64,000 bases of DNA from Alicyclobacillus acidiphilus NBRC 100859 (GCF_001544355.1 NZ_BCQI01000014.1:1-64000), one strand, 5' to 3'; counted from the stretch's first letter, positions 28,551 to 39,452 are shown. Program-made: numbers and translations. The notes: generated by a model from the sequence alone, not told the origin.

Positions 28551-28569
28551 GAAACCTCGGTGATAGAAT
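28540..28569 (+). promoter_or_regulatory. Strong promoter for the L7Ae-rpsL-rpsG-fusA-tuf operon
   Basis: Perfect TTGACA (28540-28545), an 18-base spacer and TAGAAT (28564-28569) with a TG one base upstream of the -10 (extended -10). Transcription would start near 28576, 27 bases before the ribosome binding site of the L7Ae-like gene. Confidence 0.8.
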
Positions 28570-28618
28570 TCCGTAGTGTGCGTCGGCACGATGTTTTCCA
28601 TCGAGGGAGGATCGTGCG

Positions 28619-28876
28619 GTGTCCATTGACGACATACGCCAAGCGAAAAAGAAGACCATAGGCACGAACCAAACGCTCAAAGTTCTGAAGCAATCCGGTG
28701 AGCGGGTTCTTTGTGTGTACATCGCTCGGGATGCCGAATCACGAGTCACTGACCCTGTTATCCACCTTGCCTCGAGACAAGGTATCGAGATTGAATGGGT
28801 AGACACGATGAAGCAACTTGGGAAGGCTTGTGGCATAGAGGTTGGGGCAGCCACTGCGAGTATTGTGGCGGATTAG
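28619..28876 (+). CDS. L7Ae-family ribosomal protein (YbxF/RplGB type)
   Basis: An 85-residue protein of the L7Ae/L30e/S12e family. These bind kink-turns in RNA. The fold is suggested by the GTNQTLKVLKQ helix and the VYIARDAESRVTDPV strand-turn. The closest Bacillus match by position and size is YbxF (eL8-like), which sits between rpoC and rpsL. GTG 28619 has GAGGGAGG eight bases upstream. It is the first gene after a strong promoter. Its role on the ribosome is not settled. Confidence 0.85.
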   Translation: MSIDDIRQAKKKTIGTNQTLKVLKQSGERVLCVYIARDAESRVTDPVIHLASRQGIEIEWVDTMKQLGKACGIEVGAATASIVAD

Positions 28877-28947
28877 GGCTGTTTCGGTTTGGTGTGGCGT
28901 CTTTGGCTTTTTGTTTGCGAATCGATGAACCACCAGGCTCTGTGGGC

Positions 28948-28976
28948 TTGAAAAAATCAGCATCCGTAAACAAAAT
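28948..28976 (+). promoter_or_regulatory. Possible internal promoter before rpsL
   Basis: TTGAAA (28948-28953, five of six), a 17-base spacer and CAAAAT (28971-28976, four of six). The transcript would start about 20 bases before the rpsL start, close to its GAGGAGGTG, so the spacing is tight. Confidence 0.35.
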
Positions 28977-29003
28977 AGTCACTATTTGAGAGGAGGTGCA
29001 GTC

Positions 29004-29423
29004 ATGCCGACAATTAATCAGCTCGTACGCAAGGGTCGCAAGGAAGTGCTGAAGAAATCGACAGCACCGGCGCTGCAGAAGGGGTACAACAGCCAACAGA
29101 AGGCGTTGACCGACCTGCCGTCGCCGCAAAAACGCGGTGTATGCACTCGTGTGGGGACAATGACCCCGAAAAAGCCGAACTCCGCATTGCGTAAATACGC
29201 TCGTGTGCGTTTGACCAACACCATCGAGGTTACCGCGTACATTCCGGGGATTGGTCACAACCTGCAAGAACACTCCGTCGTATTGGTTCGCGGCGGTCGT
29301 GTAAAGGACTTGCCGGGTGTGCGCTACCACATCGTTCGCGGTGCGTTGGATACAGCGGGCGTCAAGGATCGCATGCAAGGACGTTCGAAGTACGGTGCAA
29401 AACGTCCGAAGGCGAAATCCTAA
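29004..29423 (+). CDS. rpsL: 30S ribosomal protein S12
   Basis: S12 (139 residues) sits at the decoding centre. [11 protein letters not shown] has lysines at positions 56-57, where streptomycin-resistance changes occur in other bacteria; both are wild type. ATG 29004 lies behind AGAGGAGGTG. It opens the str group rpsL-rpsG-fusA-tuf. Confidence 0.97.
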   Translation: MPTINQLVRKGRKEVLKKSTAPALQKGYNSQQKALTDLPSPQKRGVCTRVGTMTPKKPNSALRKYARVRLTNTIEVTAYIPGIGHNLQEHSVVLVRGGRVKDLPGVRYHIVRGALDTAGVKDRMQGRSKYGAKRPKAKS

Positions 29424-29476
29424 TTTGAATCGTTGTCACACCGTGAGTGTGTCGAAAGCAGAAGGGAGGGTGTTCC

Positions 29477-29947
29477 GTGCCACGTAAAGGACCGGTTCCA
29501 AAGCGCGACGTGCTTCCAGATCCGATTTACGGAAACAAACTGGTTACGCGCTTGATCAATAAAGTGATGCTCGACGGTAAGAAAGGTGTTTCGCAACGTA
29601 TTGTCTACGGTGCGTTTGACATCATTCGGGAACGTTCTGGCAAGGACCCGATGGAAGTGTTTGAAACCGCGATGCGCAACATCATGCCGGTGTTGGAAGT
29701 GAAGGCTCGCCGTGTCGGCGGATCGAACTACCAAGTTCCGGTTGAGGTTCGCAATGATCGCCGCGTTACGCTGGGTCTGCGTTGGTTGGTCAACTATGCT
29801 CGCCTTCGCGGTGAAAAAACGATGGAAGAGAAATTGGCCAACGAATTGCTGGATGCGGCAAACAACACCGGCGGCGCAGTTCGCAAACGCGAAGACACGC
29901 ACCGGATGGCTGAAGCCAACAAAGCATTCGCGCACTACCGCTGGTAG
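29477..29947 (+). CDS. rpsG: 30S ribosomal protein S7
   Basis: S7 (156 residues, the Bacillus length) nucleates the 3' domain of 16S rRNA. Typical segments are [18 protein letters not shown] and [18 protein letters not shown] 29477 has GGGAGGG six bases upstream. A GTG at 29447 in the same frame would add ten residues unlike any homologue and was not used. Confidence 0.97.
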   Translation: MPRKGPVPKRDVLPDPIYGNKLVTRLINKVMLDGKKGVSQRIVYGAFDIIRERSGKDPMEVFETAMRNIMPVLEVKARRVGGSNYQVPVEVRNDRRVTLGLRWLVNYARLRGEKTMEEKLANELLDAANNTGGAVRKREDTHRMAEANKAFAHYRW

Positions 29948-29979
29948 AATCTACTTCGTGTATGGAAGGGGGCGGCAAA

Positions 29980-32055
29980 ATGGCACGCGAATTTCCGCTC
30001 GCTCAGACGAGAAACATCGGTATCATCGCGCATATCGATGCGGGTAAAACCACGACGACCGAACGCATTCTGTTTTACACCGGCCGTGTTCACAAGATCG
30101 GTGAAGTCCACGACGGCGCAGCCACCATGGACTGGATGGTTCAGGAGCAAGAACGTGGTATCACCATCACGTCTGCAGCGACGACTGCCCAGTGGAAAGG
30201 ACACCGCATCAACATCATCGACACGCCGGGGCACGTCGACTTTACGGTTGAAGTCGAACGTTCGCTTCGCGTACTCGATGGTGCGTGCGCTGTCTTTGAT
30301 GCCAAGGGTGGCGTAGAACCGCAGTCAGAAACGGTGTGGCGGCAAGCCGACAAGTACCATGTACCGCGTATTGCCTATGTCAACAAGATGGACATCATTG
30401 GTGCCGACTTCCTCGGCTGCGTGGAACAAATGAGGGATCGCCTCGGTGCCAAGGCTGTGCCGATCCAGTTGCCGATCGGTGCGGAGGACGACTTCCGCGG
30501 GATCATCGATCTCGTCGAAATGAAGGCAATCATCTATACGGATGACCTTGGCACCCGTTCGGAGGACGCAGAAATTCCTGCAGAGCTGAGGGAACTGGCT
30601 GAGCAGAAGCGCGCCGAGTTGATTGAGGCGGTCGCCGAGATCGACGAAGATTTGATGATGAAGTACCTCGAGGGTGAGGAGTTCACCATTGAGGAAATCA
30701 AAGCGGCGTTGCGCCATGGCACATGTACGGTTCAATTGTTCCCAGTCTTGTGCGGATCGTCGTACCGCAACAAGGGCGTTCAGTTGATGTTGGACGCGGT
30801 TGTGGATTATTTGCCGGCGCCGACCGACGTGCCTGCCATCAAGGGTGTCACGCCGGACGGTCAGGAAATTGAACGACATTCGTCCGACGAAGAACCGTTC
30901 GCGGCGCTTGCGTTCAAGATCATGACGGATCCGTTCGTCGGTAAGCTTGCTTTCTTCCGCGTGTATTCCGGTGTGTTGGAGAGCGGTTCGTACGTTCTCA
31001 ACTCCACCAAAGGAAAGCGCGAGCGCATCGGACGTATTCTCCAGATGCACGCGAATCACCGGGAAGAAATTTCGCAAGTGTACGCGGGTGATATCGCTGC
31101 CGCTGTCGGTCTGAAAGACACGACAACTGGCGATACGCTGTGCGACGACAAAAACGTGGTCCTCCTCGAGTCGATGGAGTTTCCGGAACCGGTTATCTCG
31201 GTTTCGATTGAGCCAAAGACAAAAGCCGACCAGGACAAGATGGGTATCGCCTTGTCGAAGTTGGCCGAAGAGGATCCGACGTTCAAGACGTACACAGACC
31301 CAGAAACTGGCCAGACCATCATTCAGGGTATGGGCGAGTTGCACTTGGAAGTCATTGTCGACCGCATGCAACGCGAATTCAAGGTAGAATGCAACGTGGG
31401 TATGCCTCAGGTTGCTTACCGCGAAACCATCACGAAGCGGGTCGATCAAGAAGGCAAGTTCGTACGTCAGTCTGGCGGACGCGGTCAGTATGGTCACGTC
31501 AAAGTGATCTTCGAACCGTTGGAACGCGGACAAGGTTTTGTGTTCGAGAACAAGATCGTCGGCGGTGTGATTCCGAAGGAATATATCCCTGCTGTCGAAG
31601 AAGGCATTCAGGAAGCGATGCGCAATGGCGTGTTGGCGGGCTATCCGCTCGTGGACGTGAAGGCCAGCCTGTACGACGGTTCGTACCACGATGTCGACTC
31701 GTCGGAAATGGCGTTCAAAATCGCTGGATCGATGGCGCTCAAAGCGGGTGCTGAAAAAGCTGGTCCAGTCTTGCTTGAGCCGGTCATGCGTGTCGAAGTC
31801 ACGGTGCCGGAAGAGTACATGGGAGACATCCTCGGCGATATCAACTCCCGCCGTGGACGTGTCGAAGGTATGGACACGCGTAATAACGCAAGCATCGTGC
31901 GCGGATATGTTCCGCTGTCAGAGATGTTTGGTTATTCTACTTCGCTTCGATCTCGCACCCAGGGCCGCGGGACCTACTCAATGGAACTCGCAGCTTATGA
32001 GGAAGTGCCGAAGAACGTTGCTGAAGGAATCATTAAGAAGAGCAAAGGCGAATAA
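29980..32055 (+). CDS. fusA: Elongation factor G
   Basis: EF-G (691 residues) is the GTPase that drives translocation. The P-loop [15 protein letters not shown] opens the protein, followed by DTPGHVDF (G3) and NKMD (G4), then domains II to V with the C-terminal ribosome-contacting loops. ATG 29980 follows GGGGGCGG by about eight bases. It is 32 bases after rpsG and 13 before tuf. Confidence 0.97.
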   Translation: MAREFPLAQTRNIGIIAHIDAGKTTTTERILFYTGRVHKIGEVHDGAATMDWMVQEQERGITITSAATTAQWKGHRINIIDTPGHVDFTVEVERSLRVLDGACAVFDAKGGVEPQSETVWRQADKYHVPRIAYVNKMDIIGADFLGCVEQMRDRLGAKAVPIQLPIGAEDDFRGIIDLVEMKAIIYTDDLGTRSEDAEIPAELRELAEQKRAELIEAVAEIDEDLMMKYLEGEEFTIEEIKAALRHGTCTVQLFPVLCGSSYRNKGVQLMLDAVVDYLPAPTDVPAIKGVTPDGQEIERHSSDEEPFAALAFKIMTDPFVGKLAFFRVYSGVLESGSYVLNSTKGKRERIGRILQMHANHREEISQVYAGDIAAAVGLKDTTTGDTLCDDKNVVLLESMEFPEPVISVSIEPKTKADQDKMGIALSKLAEEDPTFKTYTDPETGQTIIQGMGELHLEVIVDRMQREFKVECNVGMPQVAYRETITKRVDQEGKFVRQSGGRGQYGHVKVIFEPLERGQGFVFENKIVGGVIPKEYIPAVEEGIQEAMRNGVLAGYPLVDVKASLYDGSYHDVDSSEMAFKIAGSMALKAGAEKAGPVLLEPVMRVEVTVPEEYMGDILGDINSRRGRVEGMDTRNNASIVRGYVPLSEMFGYSTSLRSRTQGRGTYSMELAAYEEVPKNVAEGIIKKSKGE

Positions 32056-32068
32056 GGAGTGATTTCTC

Positions 32069-33256
32069 GTGGCAAAGGCAAAATTTGATCGCAGCAAACC
32101 ACACGTGAATATCGGTACCATCGGCCACGTCGACCATGGTAAAACGACATTGACCGCTGCAATTACGACGGTATTGGCTGCAAAGGGCTTCGCTGACGCC
32201 CAAAAGTACGATGATATCGACAAGGCTCCAGAAGAACGTGAACGCGGTATTACCATCAACACGGCACACGTTGAGTATCAGACGGAGAAGCGTCACTATG
32301 CTCACGTTGACTGCCCGGGTCACGCCGACTACGTGAAGAACATGATCACCGGTGCTGCGCAGATGGACGGCGGTATCCTCGTCGTATCCGCTGCAGACGG
32401 CCCGATGCCGCAAACCCGCGAGCACATTCTGTTGTCTCGTCAGGTCGGCGTTCCGTACTTGGTCGTTTTCTTGAACAAGTGCGACATGGTTGACGATGAG
32501 GAACTGTTGGAACTGGTCGAGATGGAAGTTCGCGAACTCCTCAGCGAGTACGACTTCCCTGGCGACGATATCCCGGTTATCCGCGGATCCGCTTTGCGGG
32601 CACTCGAAGGCGATCCGGCGTATGTGGCGAAGATCGAAGAGTTGATGAATGCGATTGACGAATACATCCCGACTCCGGAACGCGATACCACGAAGCCTTT
32701 CTTGATGCCGGTCGAGGACGTGTTCACCATCACTGGTCGTGGTACGGTTGCTACCGGTCGTGTGGAACGCGGAACCTTGAAGGTTGGCGACGAAGTCGAG
32801 ATCGTTGGTCTCCACGAAGAACGCCGCAAGACGGTTGCAACAGGTATCGAGATGTTCCGCAAGCTGCTTGACTCCGCTGAAGCTGGCGACAACATCGGCG
32901 CGTTGCTCCGTGGCGTTGAGCGCAAGGACATCGAGCGCGGCCAAGTTGTGTGCAAACCGGGCAGCATCAACCCGCACACGCAGTTCACCGCTGAGGTGTA
33001 CGTGTTGACGAAGGAAGAAGGCGGCCGTCATACTCCGTTCTTTAACGGTTATCGTCCGCAGTTCTACTTCCGTACCACGGATGTCACGGGTGTAGTTACC
33101 CTTCCGGAAGGTACAGAAATGGTTATGCCTGGCGACAACGTCGCGATGACGGTTGAACTGATCGCGCCAATCGCCGTTGAAGAAGGCACCCGTTTCTCGA
33201 TTCGTGAAGGCGGCCGCACGGTCGGCGCTGGCGTTGTTTCCTCCATCTTGAAGTAA
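32069..33256 (+). CDS. tuf: Elongation factor Tu
   Basis: EF-Tu (395 residues) delivers aminoacyl-tRNA to the ribosome. The P-loop [21 protein letters not shown] (G3) and NKCD (G4) are intact, and the C-terminal barrels contain the kirromycin-contact region. GTG 32069 is behind AAGGAGTGA. A strong terminator follows within 35 bases, so tuf ends the str operon. Only one tuf copy is in the window. Confidence 0.97.
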   Translation: MAKAKFDRSKPHVNIGTIGHVDHGKTTLTAAITTVLAAKGFADAQKYDDIDKAPEERERGITINTAHVEYQTEKRHYAHVDCPGHADYVKNMITGAAQMDGGILVVSAADGPMPQTREHILLSRQVGVPYLVVFLNKCDMVDDEELLELVEMEVRELLSEYDFPGDDIPVIRGSALRALEGDPAYVAKIEELMNAIDEYIPTPERDTTKPFLMPVEDVFTITGRGTVATGRVERGTLKVGDEVEIVGLHEERRKTVATGIEMFRKLLDSAEAGDNIGALLRGVERKDIERGQVVCKPGSINPHTQFTAEVYVLTKEEGGRHTPFFNGYRPQFYFRTTDVTGVVTLPEGTEMVMPGDNVAMTVELIAPIAVEEGTRFSIREGGRTVGAGVVSSILK

Positions 33257-33289
33257 GAGAGAGTGAACAGCGTTTTAATTGAAGATATA

Positions 33290-33319
33290 GGGGGCGACTT
33301 GGTCGCCCCCTTTCGTTTT
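33290..33319 (+). terminator. Terminator after tuf
   Basis: GGGGGCGAC (33290-33298) pairs perfectly with GTCGCCCCC (33302-33310) around a three-base loop, followed by TTTCGTTTT. Confidence 0.93.
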
Positions 33320-33365
33320 AACGGCGGGTCGGAGAAGTTTAAGCGTGATCGGCCAAATCAGGCAC

Positions 33366-33394
33366 TTGCTATCGGGTGGAACGTCTAGTATAAT
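33366..33394 (+). promoter_or_regulatory. Promoter of the S10/spc/alpha superoperon
   Basis: TTGCTA (33366-33371) and a perfect TATAAT (33389-33394) are 17 bases apart. The start near 33401 would give a 120-base untranslated leader before rpsJ. No strong promoter was noticed further down the ribosomal cluster, so this probably drives most of the 15 kb to rplQ. Confidence 0.75.
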
Positions 33395-33523
33395 ATCGAA
33401 CGTTGGTCTCTGACTGCTATGAAGCGGAAGGTTGCCTATGTGTCCATAAAGCCATATGGGATACCGATGGGGGAATTTCCGTGGAGTATGTCCACTCAAT
33501 TGGGCGAAAAGGAGGGAAAACAT

Positions 33524-33832
33524 ATGGCGAAGCAAAAAATTCGAATTCGATTAAAGGCGTATGATCATCAGATTTTGGATCAATCCGCTGAGCGGATTGT
33601 TGATACGGCGAAGCGTTCTGGCGCGAAAGTGGCAGGACCCATCCCGTTGCCGACTGATCGGGAAGTGTACACGATCCTTCGTGCTCCACACAAATACAAG
33701 GATTCTCGTGAGCAATTCGAGATGCGTACGCATAAGCGGTTGATCGATATTCACAATCCAACGCCGCAGACGGTGGATTCTTTGATGCGTCTTGATTTGC
33801 CGTCGGGTGTCGACATTGAGATTAAGCTGTAA
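33524..33832 (+). CDS. rpsJ: 30S ribosomal protein S10
   Basis: S10 (102 residues) is also the NusE antitermination factor. [22 protein letters not shown] and [26 protein letters not shown] mark the family. ATG 33524 has AAAAGGAGGG eight bases upstream. The same frame is open back to an ATG at 33419, but that start has no ribosome binding site, so the extension is leader, not protein. Confidence 0.97.
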   Translation: MAKQKIRIRLKAYDHQILDQSAERIVDTAKRSGAKVAGPIPLPTDREVYTILRAPHKYKDSREQFEMRTHKRLIDIHNPTPQTVDSLMRLDLPSGVDIEIKL

Positions 33833-33891
33833 AGAATGAATACGGTACACCAGGTGCCGTTGTGTTGAATGCGTTCGAGGAGGTGCACATC

Positions 33892-34521
33892 TTGAAGGGG
33901 ATTCTAGGTCGCAAACTGGGTATGACCCAGGTCTTTACCGAAGACGGCGTAGTTGTGCCGGTTACGGTAATCGAAGCTGGTCCGTGCGTTGTTCTTCAGA
34001 AGCGGGAACAAGCTGTGGATGGCTATGAAGCGATTCAAGTTGGTTTTGCGGATCAGAAGCCGAACCGCGCGACCAAGGCGGAAGTTGGCCATGCGCAGAA
34101 AGCTGGCACGGCGCCGAAGCGGTTTGTTCGTGAATTCCGCGGTGTCAACCTTGCTGAGTACGAGGTTGGCCAACAACTGAAAGCTGATGTGTTTTCGGTT
34201 GGTGAAGTCGTTGACGTGATTGGTGTTTCCAAAGGTAAGGGTTACGCTGGTCCGATTAAACGCCACAATCAACATCGCGGGCCGATGGGCCACGGCTCGA
34301 AGTACCACCGCGGCGTGGGTTCGTTGGGATCAATCGCCGCGAACCGCACATTCAAGGGCCAAACGATGGCGGGCCGCATGGGTGGCGAACGGGTAACCGT
34401 GCAAAACCTTGAGGTTGTTCGTGTGGATGTCGAAAAGAACATCCTTTTGATCAAAGGATCCGTTCCTGGGCCGAAGAACTCGTATGTCACAGTTCGTTCT
34501 GCCGTGAAGGTTCACCAATAA
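33892..34521 (+). CDS. rplC: 50S ribosomal protein L3
   Basis: L3 (209 residues) reaches into the peptidyl transferase centre. [16 protein letters not shown] opens the protein and the internal loop contains [18 protein letters not shown] and [15 protein letters not shown] 33892, six bases after GAGGAGGTG, gives the conserved MKGILG start. It is the second gene of the S10 group. Confidence 0.96.
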   Translation: MKGILGRKLGMTQVFTEDGVVVPVTVIEAGPCVVLQKREQAVDGYEAIQVGFADQKPNRATKAEVGHAQKAGTAPKRFVREFRGVNLAEYEVGQQLKADVFSVGEVVDVIGVSKGKGYAGPIKRHNQHRGPMGHGSKYHRGVGSLGSIAANRTFKGQTMAGRMGGERVTVQNLEVVRVDVEKNILLIKGSVPGPKNSYVTVRSAVKVHQ

Positions 34522-34548
34522 CAGGTCGTATCGAAAGGAGGCAGACGT

Positions 34549-35169
34549 ATGCCGACGGTAGCAGTCTATAACACAGCGGGCGAGCAGGTCTCTGAACTGC
34601 AATTGAACGACAAAGTTTTCGGAGCTGCAATTCGTCCTGATTTGATGCATCAAGTTGTCTTGCAGTACTTGGCGAATCGACGCGCTGGTACGCACAAGGT
34701 CAAGAATCGGTCGGAAGTTGCTGGTGGCGGGCGTAAACCATGGCGTCAGAAGGGTACGGGCCGTGCACGTCAGGGCAGCACGCGTTCGCCGCAGTGGAAA
34801 GGCGGCGGTGTGGTCTTTGGTCCGACGCCGCGTTCACACGCGATCTCTGTGCCGAAGAAGGTTCGTCGACTGGCGCTCTACAGCGCTTTGTCGTCCAAGG
34901 TCGCAGAAGGCAAGCTGCTTGTGCTTGACCAGTTGGAAATCCCTGCGCCGAAGACGAAGGAAATGGCTTCCGTGTTGAAGACGTTGAATTTGTCCAAAGC
35001 ATTGATTGTGGACAGTGAGAAGAAACAGCCTGTGTATTTGTCTGCTCGCAATATTGAGGGTGTCAAGTACATGGAAGCGAACGGCATCAATGTGTACGAA
35101 TTGCTTCGGCACGACCATCTCGTTCTTACGAAGGATGCAGTGGCGAAGGTAGAGGAGGTGTTCGCCTGA
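34549..35169 (+). CDS. rplD: 50S ribosomal protein L4
   Basis: L4 (206 residues) lines the exit tunnel with its extended loop, where [19 protein letters not shown] is seen (about residues 61-79), the region changed in macrolide-resistant strains and wild type here. ATG 34549 follows AAAGGAGGC. Its stop overlaps the rplW start by one base. Confidence 0.97.
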   Translation: MPTVAVYNTAGEQVSELQLNDKVFGAAIRPDLMHQVVLQYLANRRAGTHKVKNRSEVAGGGRKPWRQKGTGRARQGSTRSPQWKGGGVVFGPTPRSHAISVPKKVRRLALYSALSSKVAEGKLLVLDQLEIPAPKTKEMASVLKTLNLSKALIVDSEKKQPVYLSARNIEGVKYMEANGINVYELLRHDHLVLTKDAVAKVEEVFA

Positions 35170-35456
35170 TGGATCCGCGGGACCTCATTAAGCGCCCTAT
35201 CATCACTGAACGTTCCAGTGAATTGATGGAAGAGAACAAGTACGTCTTCGAAGTGGATCGCCGCGCGAATAAAGTTGAGATTCGCAAGGCGATTGAGAAG
35301 CTGTTTGACGTGAAGGTCGAGCAGGTCAATACGCTGAACCAAACCGGCAAGCTGAAGCGCGTGGGCAAGCACGTTGGCCGTACACAGGATCGCAAGAAGG
35401 CGATTGTGAAGCTTGCAGCCGATTCGAACCCAATCAACTTCTTCGGGGAAGCGTGA
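35169..35456 (+). CDS. rplW: 50S ribosomal protein L23
   Basis: L23 (95 residues) forms the docking site at the tunnel exit for trigger factor and SRP. RDLIKRPIITERSSELM and KLFDVKVEQVNTLN are typical. The ATG at 35169 overlaps the rplD stop, with GGAGGTG (within the end of rplD) as binding site. Confidence 0.96.
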   Translation: MDPRDLIKRPIITERSSELMEENKYVFEVDRRANKVEIRKAIEKLFDVKVEQVNTLNQTGKLKRVGKHVGRTQDRKKAIVKLAADSNPINFFGEA

Positions 35457-35497
35457 TTGTTCCGAGTTCATGAAATTTGACAAAGGAGGTCGTCAGA

Positions 35498-36328
35498 GTG
35501 GCGATTAAAAAATATCGTCCTACTTCTCCTGGACGCCGTTTCATGTCTGTGTCGGCGTTCGATGAGATTACGACGGACACCCCTGAGAAGTCGCTGTTGG
35601 CGCCGTTGAAAAACCGCGCTGGCCGCAACCATCAGGGTAAAATTACTGTGCGCCATCAGGGCGGCGGTCACAAGCGCCGTTATCGCCTGATTGATTTCAA
35701 GCGCGACAAGGATGGAGTGCCGGCTAAGGTCGCGACCATCGAGTATGATCCGAACCGCTCCGCGCGTATTGCGCTGTTGCACTATTTGGATGGGGAAAAG
35801 CGTTACATCATTGCGCCGCATGGACTGAAGGTCGGCGATGTGATTCACAATGGCGTTGGATCGGATATTCGTGTCGGTAATGCGATGCCGCTGTCCGCGA
35901 TTCCTGTTGGTACTGTGATTCACAACATCGAACTGAAGCCTGGCAAGGGCGGACAGCTCGCTCGAGCGGCTGGCGCGTCTGCGCAGCTGATGGCGAAGGA
36001 AGGCGACTACGCGCAGGTTCGTCTGGCATCGGGCGAAGTTCGTCGCGTTCGCGTGGAATGCCGTGCTACGGTTGGTCAAGTTGGCAATCTCGATCACGAG
36101 AACATCAACATTGGCAAGGCTGGTCGCAGCCGTTGGTTGAACAGGCGTCCGACCGTTCGTGGTTCTGTTATGAACCCGGTGGATCACCCGCATGGTGGTG
36201 GTGAAGGCCGCGCTCCGATTGGCCGCAAATCGCCGATGTCCCCGTGGGGCAAACCGACGCTTGGCAAGAAGACTCGGAAGAAGAATCACCGTACGGACAA
36301 GTACATCGTGCGCCGCCGCACCAAGTAA
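35498..36328 (+). CDS. rplB: 50S ribosomal protein L2
   Basis: L2 (276 residues) is needed for subunit joining and peptidyl transfer. The C-terminal loop [19 protein letters not shown] contains the conserved histidine of the active-site region. GTG 35498 lies seven bases after AAAGGAGGT; an earlier TTG at 35477 in frame precedes that site and is not used. It opens [14 protein letters not shown] as in homologues. Confidence 0.97.
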   Translation: MAIKKYRPTSPGRRFMSVSAFDEITTDTPEKSLLAPLKNRAGRNHQGKITVRHQGGGHKRRYRLIDFKRDKDGVPAKVATIEYDPNRSARIALLHYLDGEKRYIIAPHGLKVGDVIHNGVGSDIRVGNAMPLSAIPVGTVIHNIELKPGKGGQLARAAGASAQLMAKEGDYAQVRLASGEVRRVRVECRATVGQVGNLDHENINIGKAGRSRWLNRRPTVRGSVMNPVDHPHGGGEGRAPIGRKSPMSPWGKPTLGKKTRKKNHRTDKYIVRRRTK

Positions 36329-36378
36329 TTGGCTTATCCGTCGTATCATGCTAGCTGTGTGAAGGGAGGAACACGACG

Positions 36379-36660
36379 TTGGGTCGTTCACTCAAGAAGG
36401 GGCCGTTCTGCGACGATCACCTCATGAAGAAGGTCGAGCAACAGAATGCGAACGGCGAAAAGAAAGTCATTAAGACTTGGTCTCGCCGCTCCACGATCTT
36501 CCCGCAATTTATTGGTCACACCTTTGCCGTTCACGACGGCCGGAAGCACGTTCCTGTGTACGTGACCGAGGACATGGTCGGACACAAACTGGGCGAATTC
36601 GTCCCCACGAGAACCTTTAAGGGACACGCAGGCGACGAAAAATCATCGAGATCGCGGTAA
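36379..36660 (+). CDS. rpsS: 30S ribosomal protein S19
   Basis: S19 (93 residues) contacts S13 in the head of the 30S subunit. [16 protein letters not shown] and [18 protein letters not shown] are family signatures. The start is TTG 36379, nine bases after GGGAGGA. Confidence 0.97.
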   Translation: MGRSLKKGPFCDDHLMKKVEQQNANGEKKVIKTWSRRSTIFPQFIGHTFAVHDGRKHVPVYVTEDMVGHKLGEFVPTRTFKGHAGDEKSSRSR

Positions 36661-36726
36661 CAGATTTGATGTGTGACGTCGGCCGGATGATGAGGGCCGC
36701 GTCCGCATGTTGAGGGAGGTTAGAGC

Positions 36727-37068
36727 ATGGAGTCCACGCAAACGCGTGCTGTAGCGAAGTATATTCGCATAGCACCTCGGAAAATGCGCCTGGTTGTCGA
36801 TTTGATTCGTGGCAAGAGCGTAGAAGAGGCGTTGGCGATCCTGAAGTTCACCCCGCGTGCTGGGTCGCCTGTCGTCGAAAAAGTGCTGAAATCGGCTGTG
36901 GCGAATGCCGAAAACAATCACAATATGGACGTTGATCGCCTGTTTGTGAAGGAAATCTATGTGGATGAAGGTCCGACGCTGAAGCGGTTCCACCCGCGCG
37001 CGCAAGGTCGTGCGTTCAGCATCTTCAAACGTACCAGCCACGTGACCGTCGTCGTCGCGGAAAAGTAA
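36727..37068 (+). CDS. rplV: 50S ribosomal protein L22
   Basis: L22 (113 residues) has a long beta-hairpin reaching the exit tunnel; the hairpin ([15 protein letters not shown]) is of normal length, so no macrolide-resistance deletion is seen. ATG 36727 follows GGGAGG. rpsC begins 16 bases later. Confidence 0.97.
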   Translation: MESTQTRAVAKYIRIAPRKMRLVVDLIRGKSVEEALAILKFTPRAGSPVVEKVLKSAVANAENNHNMDVDRLFVKEIYVDEGPTLKRFHPRAQGRAFSIFKRTSHVTVVVAEK

Positions 37069-37084
37069 AGGAGGGATTTGCTGC

Positions 37085-37768
37085 ATGGGTCAAAAGGTTA
37101 ACCCAGTTGGTCTTCGAATCGGGATCATCCGCGATTGGGAGGCGAAGTGGTTTGCGAACAAGAAGGACTATCAGGACCTGCTCCACGAGGACCTGAAAAT
37201 TCGCAACTACGTTTCTCGTCGCTTGAAGGACGCAGGGCTTGCATCGATCGATATTGAACGGGCGGCAAACCGAATCAACGTCACCGTCCATACCGCAAAG
37301 CCGGGTATGGTGATTGGCAAGGGTGGATCGGAAGTCGACGCGTTGAGAAACAACTTGAATGCTTTGACCGGGAAACGCGTTCACATCTCCATTTCCGAGA
37401 TTAAGACGCCGGACTTGTCGGCGAAGTTGGTTGCGGAGAGTATCGCGCAGCAACTCGAGCGCCGTGTCTCCTTCCGGAGAGCGATGAAGCAGGCCATTCA
37501 ACGTTCGATGCGCAGTGGCGCGAAGGGCGTTCGCGTGCAAGTGTCAGGCCGTCTCGGCGGCGCTGAAATCGCGCGTACCGAGGGCTATTCGGAAGGCACC
37601 GTGCCATTGCACACGCTCCGCGCAGACATTGACTACGCCTTGGCGGAAGCGCACACCACCTACGGACGGATCGGTGTGAAGGTTTGGATTTATCGTGGAG
37701 AGGTGCTGCCACAGCGGAATCGTCCCTCTGCTGAAGCGGCTCAAGAAGCTGTCGAAGGAGGTCAGTAA
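37085..37768 (+). CDS. rpsC: 30S ribosomal protein S3
   Basis: S3 (227 residues) has a KH RNA-binding domain with the [12 protein letters not shown] loop (about residues 73-84) and forms part of the mRNA entry channel. [14 protein letters not shown] is the usual start. ATG 37085 follows AAGGAGGG. The C-terminal tail is slightly longer than in Bacillus and rich in Glu, Ala and Gln. Confidence 0.97.
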   Translation: MGQKVNPVGLRIGIIRDWEAKWFANKKDYQDLLHEDLKIRNYVSRRLKDAGLASIDIERAANRINVTVHTAKPGMVIGKGGSEVDALRNNLNALTGKRVHISISEIKTPDLSAKLVAESIAQQLERRVSFRRAMKQAIQRSMRSGAKGVRVQVSGRLGGAEIARTEGYSEGTVPLHTLRADIDYALAEAHTTYGRIGVKVWIYRGEVLPQRNRPSAEAAQEAVEGGQ

Positions 37769-37771
37769 GCC

Positions 37772-38209
37772 ATGTTGATGCCGAAACGGGTTAAGCATAG
37801 AAAAGAGTTTCGCGGCCGTATGAAGGGTCATTCCAAAGGCGGCAACGAGGTGACGTTCGGCCAGTACGGTCTCGTCGCGCTCGAACCGGCATGGATCACC
37901 AACAGGCAAATCGAAGCTGCCCGTATTGCGATGACGCGTTATATGCGTCGTGGCGGTAAGGTTTGGATCAAGATCTTCCCGAGCAAGCCGGTCACGCAAA
38001 AACCGGCGGAAACACGCATGGGTAGTGGTAAAGGTTCACCGGAGAAGTGGGTTGCTGTCGTGAAACCGGGACGCGTGATGTTCGAGATCGCTGGCGTCAG
38101 CGAAGAAATTGCGCGCGAAGCGATGCGTCTCGCAGCGATGAAGCTTCCCATCAAATCGAAGTTCGTGATTCGCGAAGAAGTGGGTGGTGACGCAAATGAA
38201 GGCAACTGA
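37772..38209 (+). CDS. rplP: 50S ribosomal protein L16
   Basis: L16 (145 residues) helps position A-site t[38 protein letters not shown] and the arginine likely to be hydroxylated or unmodified in this family are recognisable. ATG 37772 begins four bases after the rpsC stop behind GAAGGAGG. Its last 14 bases overlap rpmC. Confidence 0.96.
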   Translation: MLMPKRVKHRKEFRGRMKGHSKGGNEVTFGQYGLVALEPAWITNRQIEAARIAMTRYMRRGGKVWIKIFPSKPVTQKPAETRMGSGKGSPEKWVAVVKPGRVMFEIAGVSEEIAREAMRLAAMKLPIKSKFVIREEVGGDANEGN

Positions 38210-38393
38210 GTTGCGCGGGCTGAGCAGTGAAGAGCTCGAAACCCGCATTGAAGGGTTGAAGGATGAGTTGTTCAACCTCCGCTTCCAACTCGCGACGGGT
38301 CAATTGGAAAATCCAATGCGCATTCGCCAGGTCCGCAAGGACATTGCACGTGCCAAGACGATTTTGCGTCAGCGGGAGCTAGGCATTAGCTAA
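38196..38393 (+). CDS. rpmC: 50S ribosomal protein L29
   Basis: L29 (65 residues) is a two-helix protein at the tunnel exit. [15 protein letters not shown] and [16 protein letters not shown] are characteristic. ATG 38196 lies inside the rplP end, with GTGGTGA as a weak binding site, which suggests coupled translation. A GTG at 38184 in frame is less likely because homologues start at MKA. Confidence 0.96.
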   Translation: MKATELRGLSSEELETRIEGLKDELFNLRFQLATGQLENPMRIRQVRKDIARAKTILRQRELGIS

Positions 38394-38412
38394 TTTGGAG
38401 GGAGGTAACTGA

Positions 38413-38673
38413 ATGGAGCGCAATGAACGCAAAGAGCGGATTGGCAAGGTAGTTAGCGACAAGATGGATAAAACGATCGTGGTCGCTGTCGAAGAGAATA
38501 TCAAGCATCCTCTGTATGCGAAAACTGTCCGTCGGACGAAGAAGTTCAAGGCTCACGACGAGGCGAACGAGGCGAAGATCGGCGATACCGTTCGCATCAT
38601 GGAGACTCGTCCGCTCAGCAAGGATAAGCGGTGGCGTTTGGTCGAGATCGTGGAAAAGGCGATTATTATCTAA
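38413..38673 (+). CDS. rpsQ: 30S ribosomal protein S17
   Basis: S17 (86 residues) is an OB-fold protein binding the 5' domain of 16S r[22 protein letters not shown]-type residues appear ([18 protein letters not shown]) and [21 protein letters not shown] ends the protein. ATG 38413 follows GGAGGGAGGTAA. Confidence 0.97.
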   Translation: MERNERKERIGKVVSDKMDKTIVVAVEENIKHPLYAKTVRRTKKFKAHDEANEAKIGDTVRIMETRPLSKDKRWRLVEIVEKAIII

Positions 38674-38701
38674 GTTGCGCTAAGAGGAAGGAGGAATCGA
38701 C

Positions 38702-39070
38702 GTGATTCAGCCACAAACACGATTGACGGTTGCGGACAACTCTGGTGCGAAGGAAATCATGTGTTTCCGAGTTCTTGGTGGATCCAACCGCAAGACTGCG
38801 AATATCGGCGATATCATTATCGCGTCTGTTAAAAGTGCAACACCCGGGGGCGTTGTCAAGAAGGGCGACGTCGTAAAGGCGGTTGTCGTTCGAAGCAAGC
38901 GCGGATTTCGTCGCAATGACGGGTCGCATATTCGGTTTGACGAAAATGCGGCGGTCATCATCCGCGAAGACAAGAGCCCGCGTGGAACGCGTATCTTTGG
39001 ACCTGTCGCTCGCGAATTGCGCGAACGCGACTTTATGAAAATCATTTCCTTGGCACCAGAGGTGCTCTGA
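38702..39070 (+). CDS. rplN: 50S ribosomal protein L14
   Basis: L14 (122 residues, exact family length) lies at the subunit interface. [18 protein letters not shown] and [15 protein letters not shown] are signatures. The start is GTG 38702 after AGGAAGGAGG. Confidence 0.97.
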   Translation: MIQPQTRLTVADNSGAKEIMCFRVLGGSNRKTANIGDIIIASVKSATPGGVVKKGDVVKAVVVRSKRGFRRNDGSHIRFDENAAVIIREDKSPRGTRIFGPVARELRERDFMKIISLAPEVL

Positions 39071-39103
39071 GGTTGACGATCGTTTCAAGCGGGAGGTGTC
39101 AAT

Positions 39104-39424
39104 GTGAGCAAGATTCGTGTGAAAACCGGCGATAACGTCGTTGTCATCGCAGGCAAAGACAAGTCGAAGAAGGGGCGCATTTTGAAAGTGCTGCCGAGCG
39201 AGGGCCGCGTGGTGGTGGAGGGTGTCAACATCGTGAAGCGCCACTCCAAGCCAAGCATGGCGCATCCTGATGGCGGTATCATCGAGAAGGAAGCTCCGAT
39301 TCACATTTCGAACGTCGCGATCGCGGACCCGAAAACAGGGGAACCGACGCGCATCGGATACAAGTTTACCGAAGACGGGAAGAAAGTACGTTACTCGAAA
39401 AAGTCTGGCGAAGTATTGGACTGA
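39104..39424 (+). CDS. rplX: 50S ribosomal protein L24
   Basis: L24 (106 residues) is a KOW-domain assembly initiator of the 50S subunit: [20 protein letters not shown] is the KOW motif. GTG 39104 follows GGGAGGTG. An ATG two bases earlier reads straight into a stop codon (ATGTGA), so GTG is the true start. Confidence 0.96.
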   Translation: MSKIRVKTGDNVVVIAGKDKSKKGRILKVLPSEGRVVVEGVNIVKRHSKPSMAHPDGGIIEKEAPIHISNVAIADPKTGEPTRIGYKFTEDGKKVRYSKKSGEVLD

Positions 39425-39452
39425 AGTAGCCAGGTGAAAGGAGGTCGTTGGT

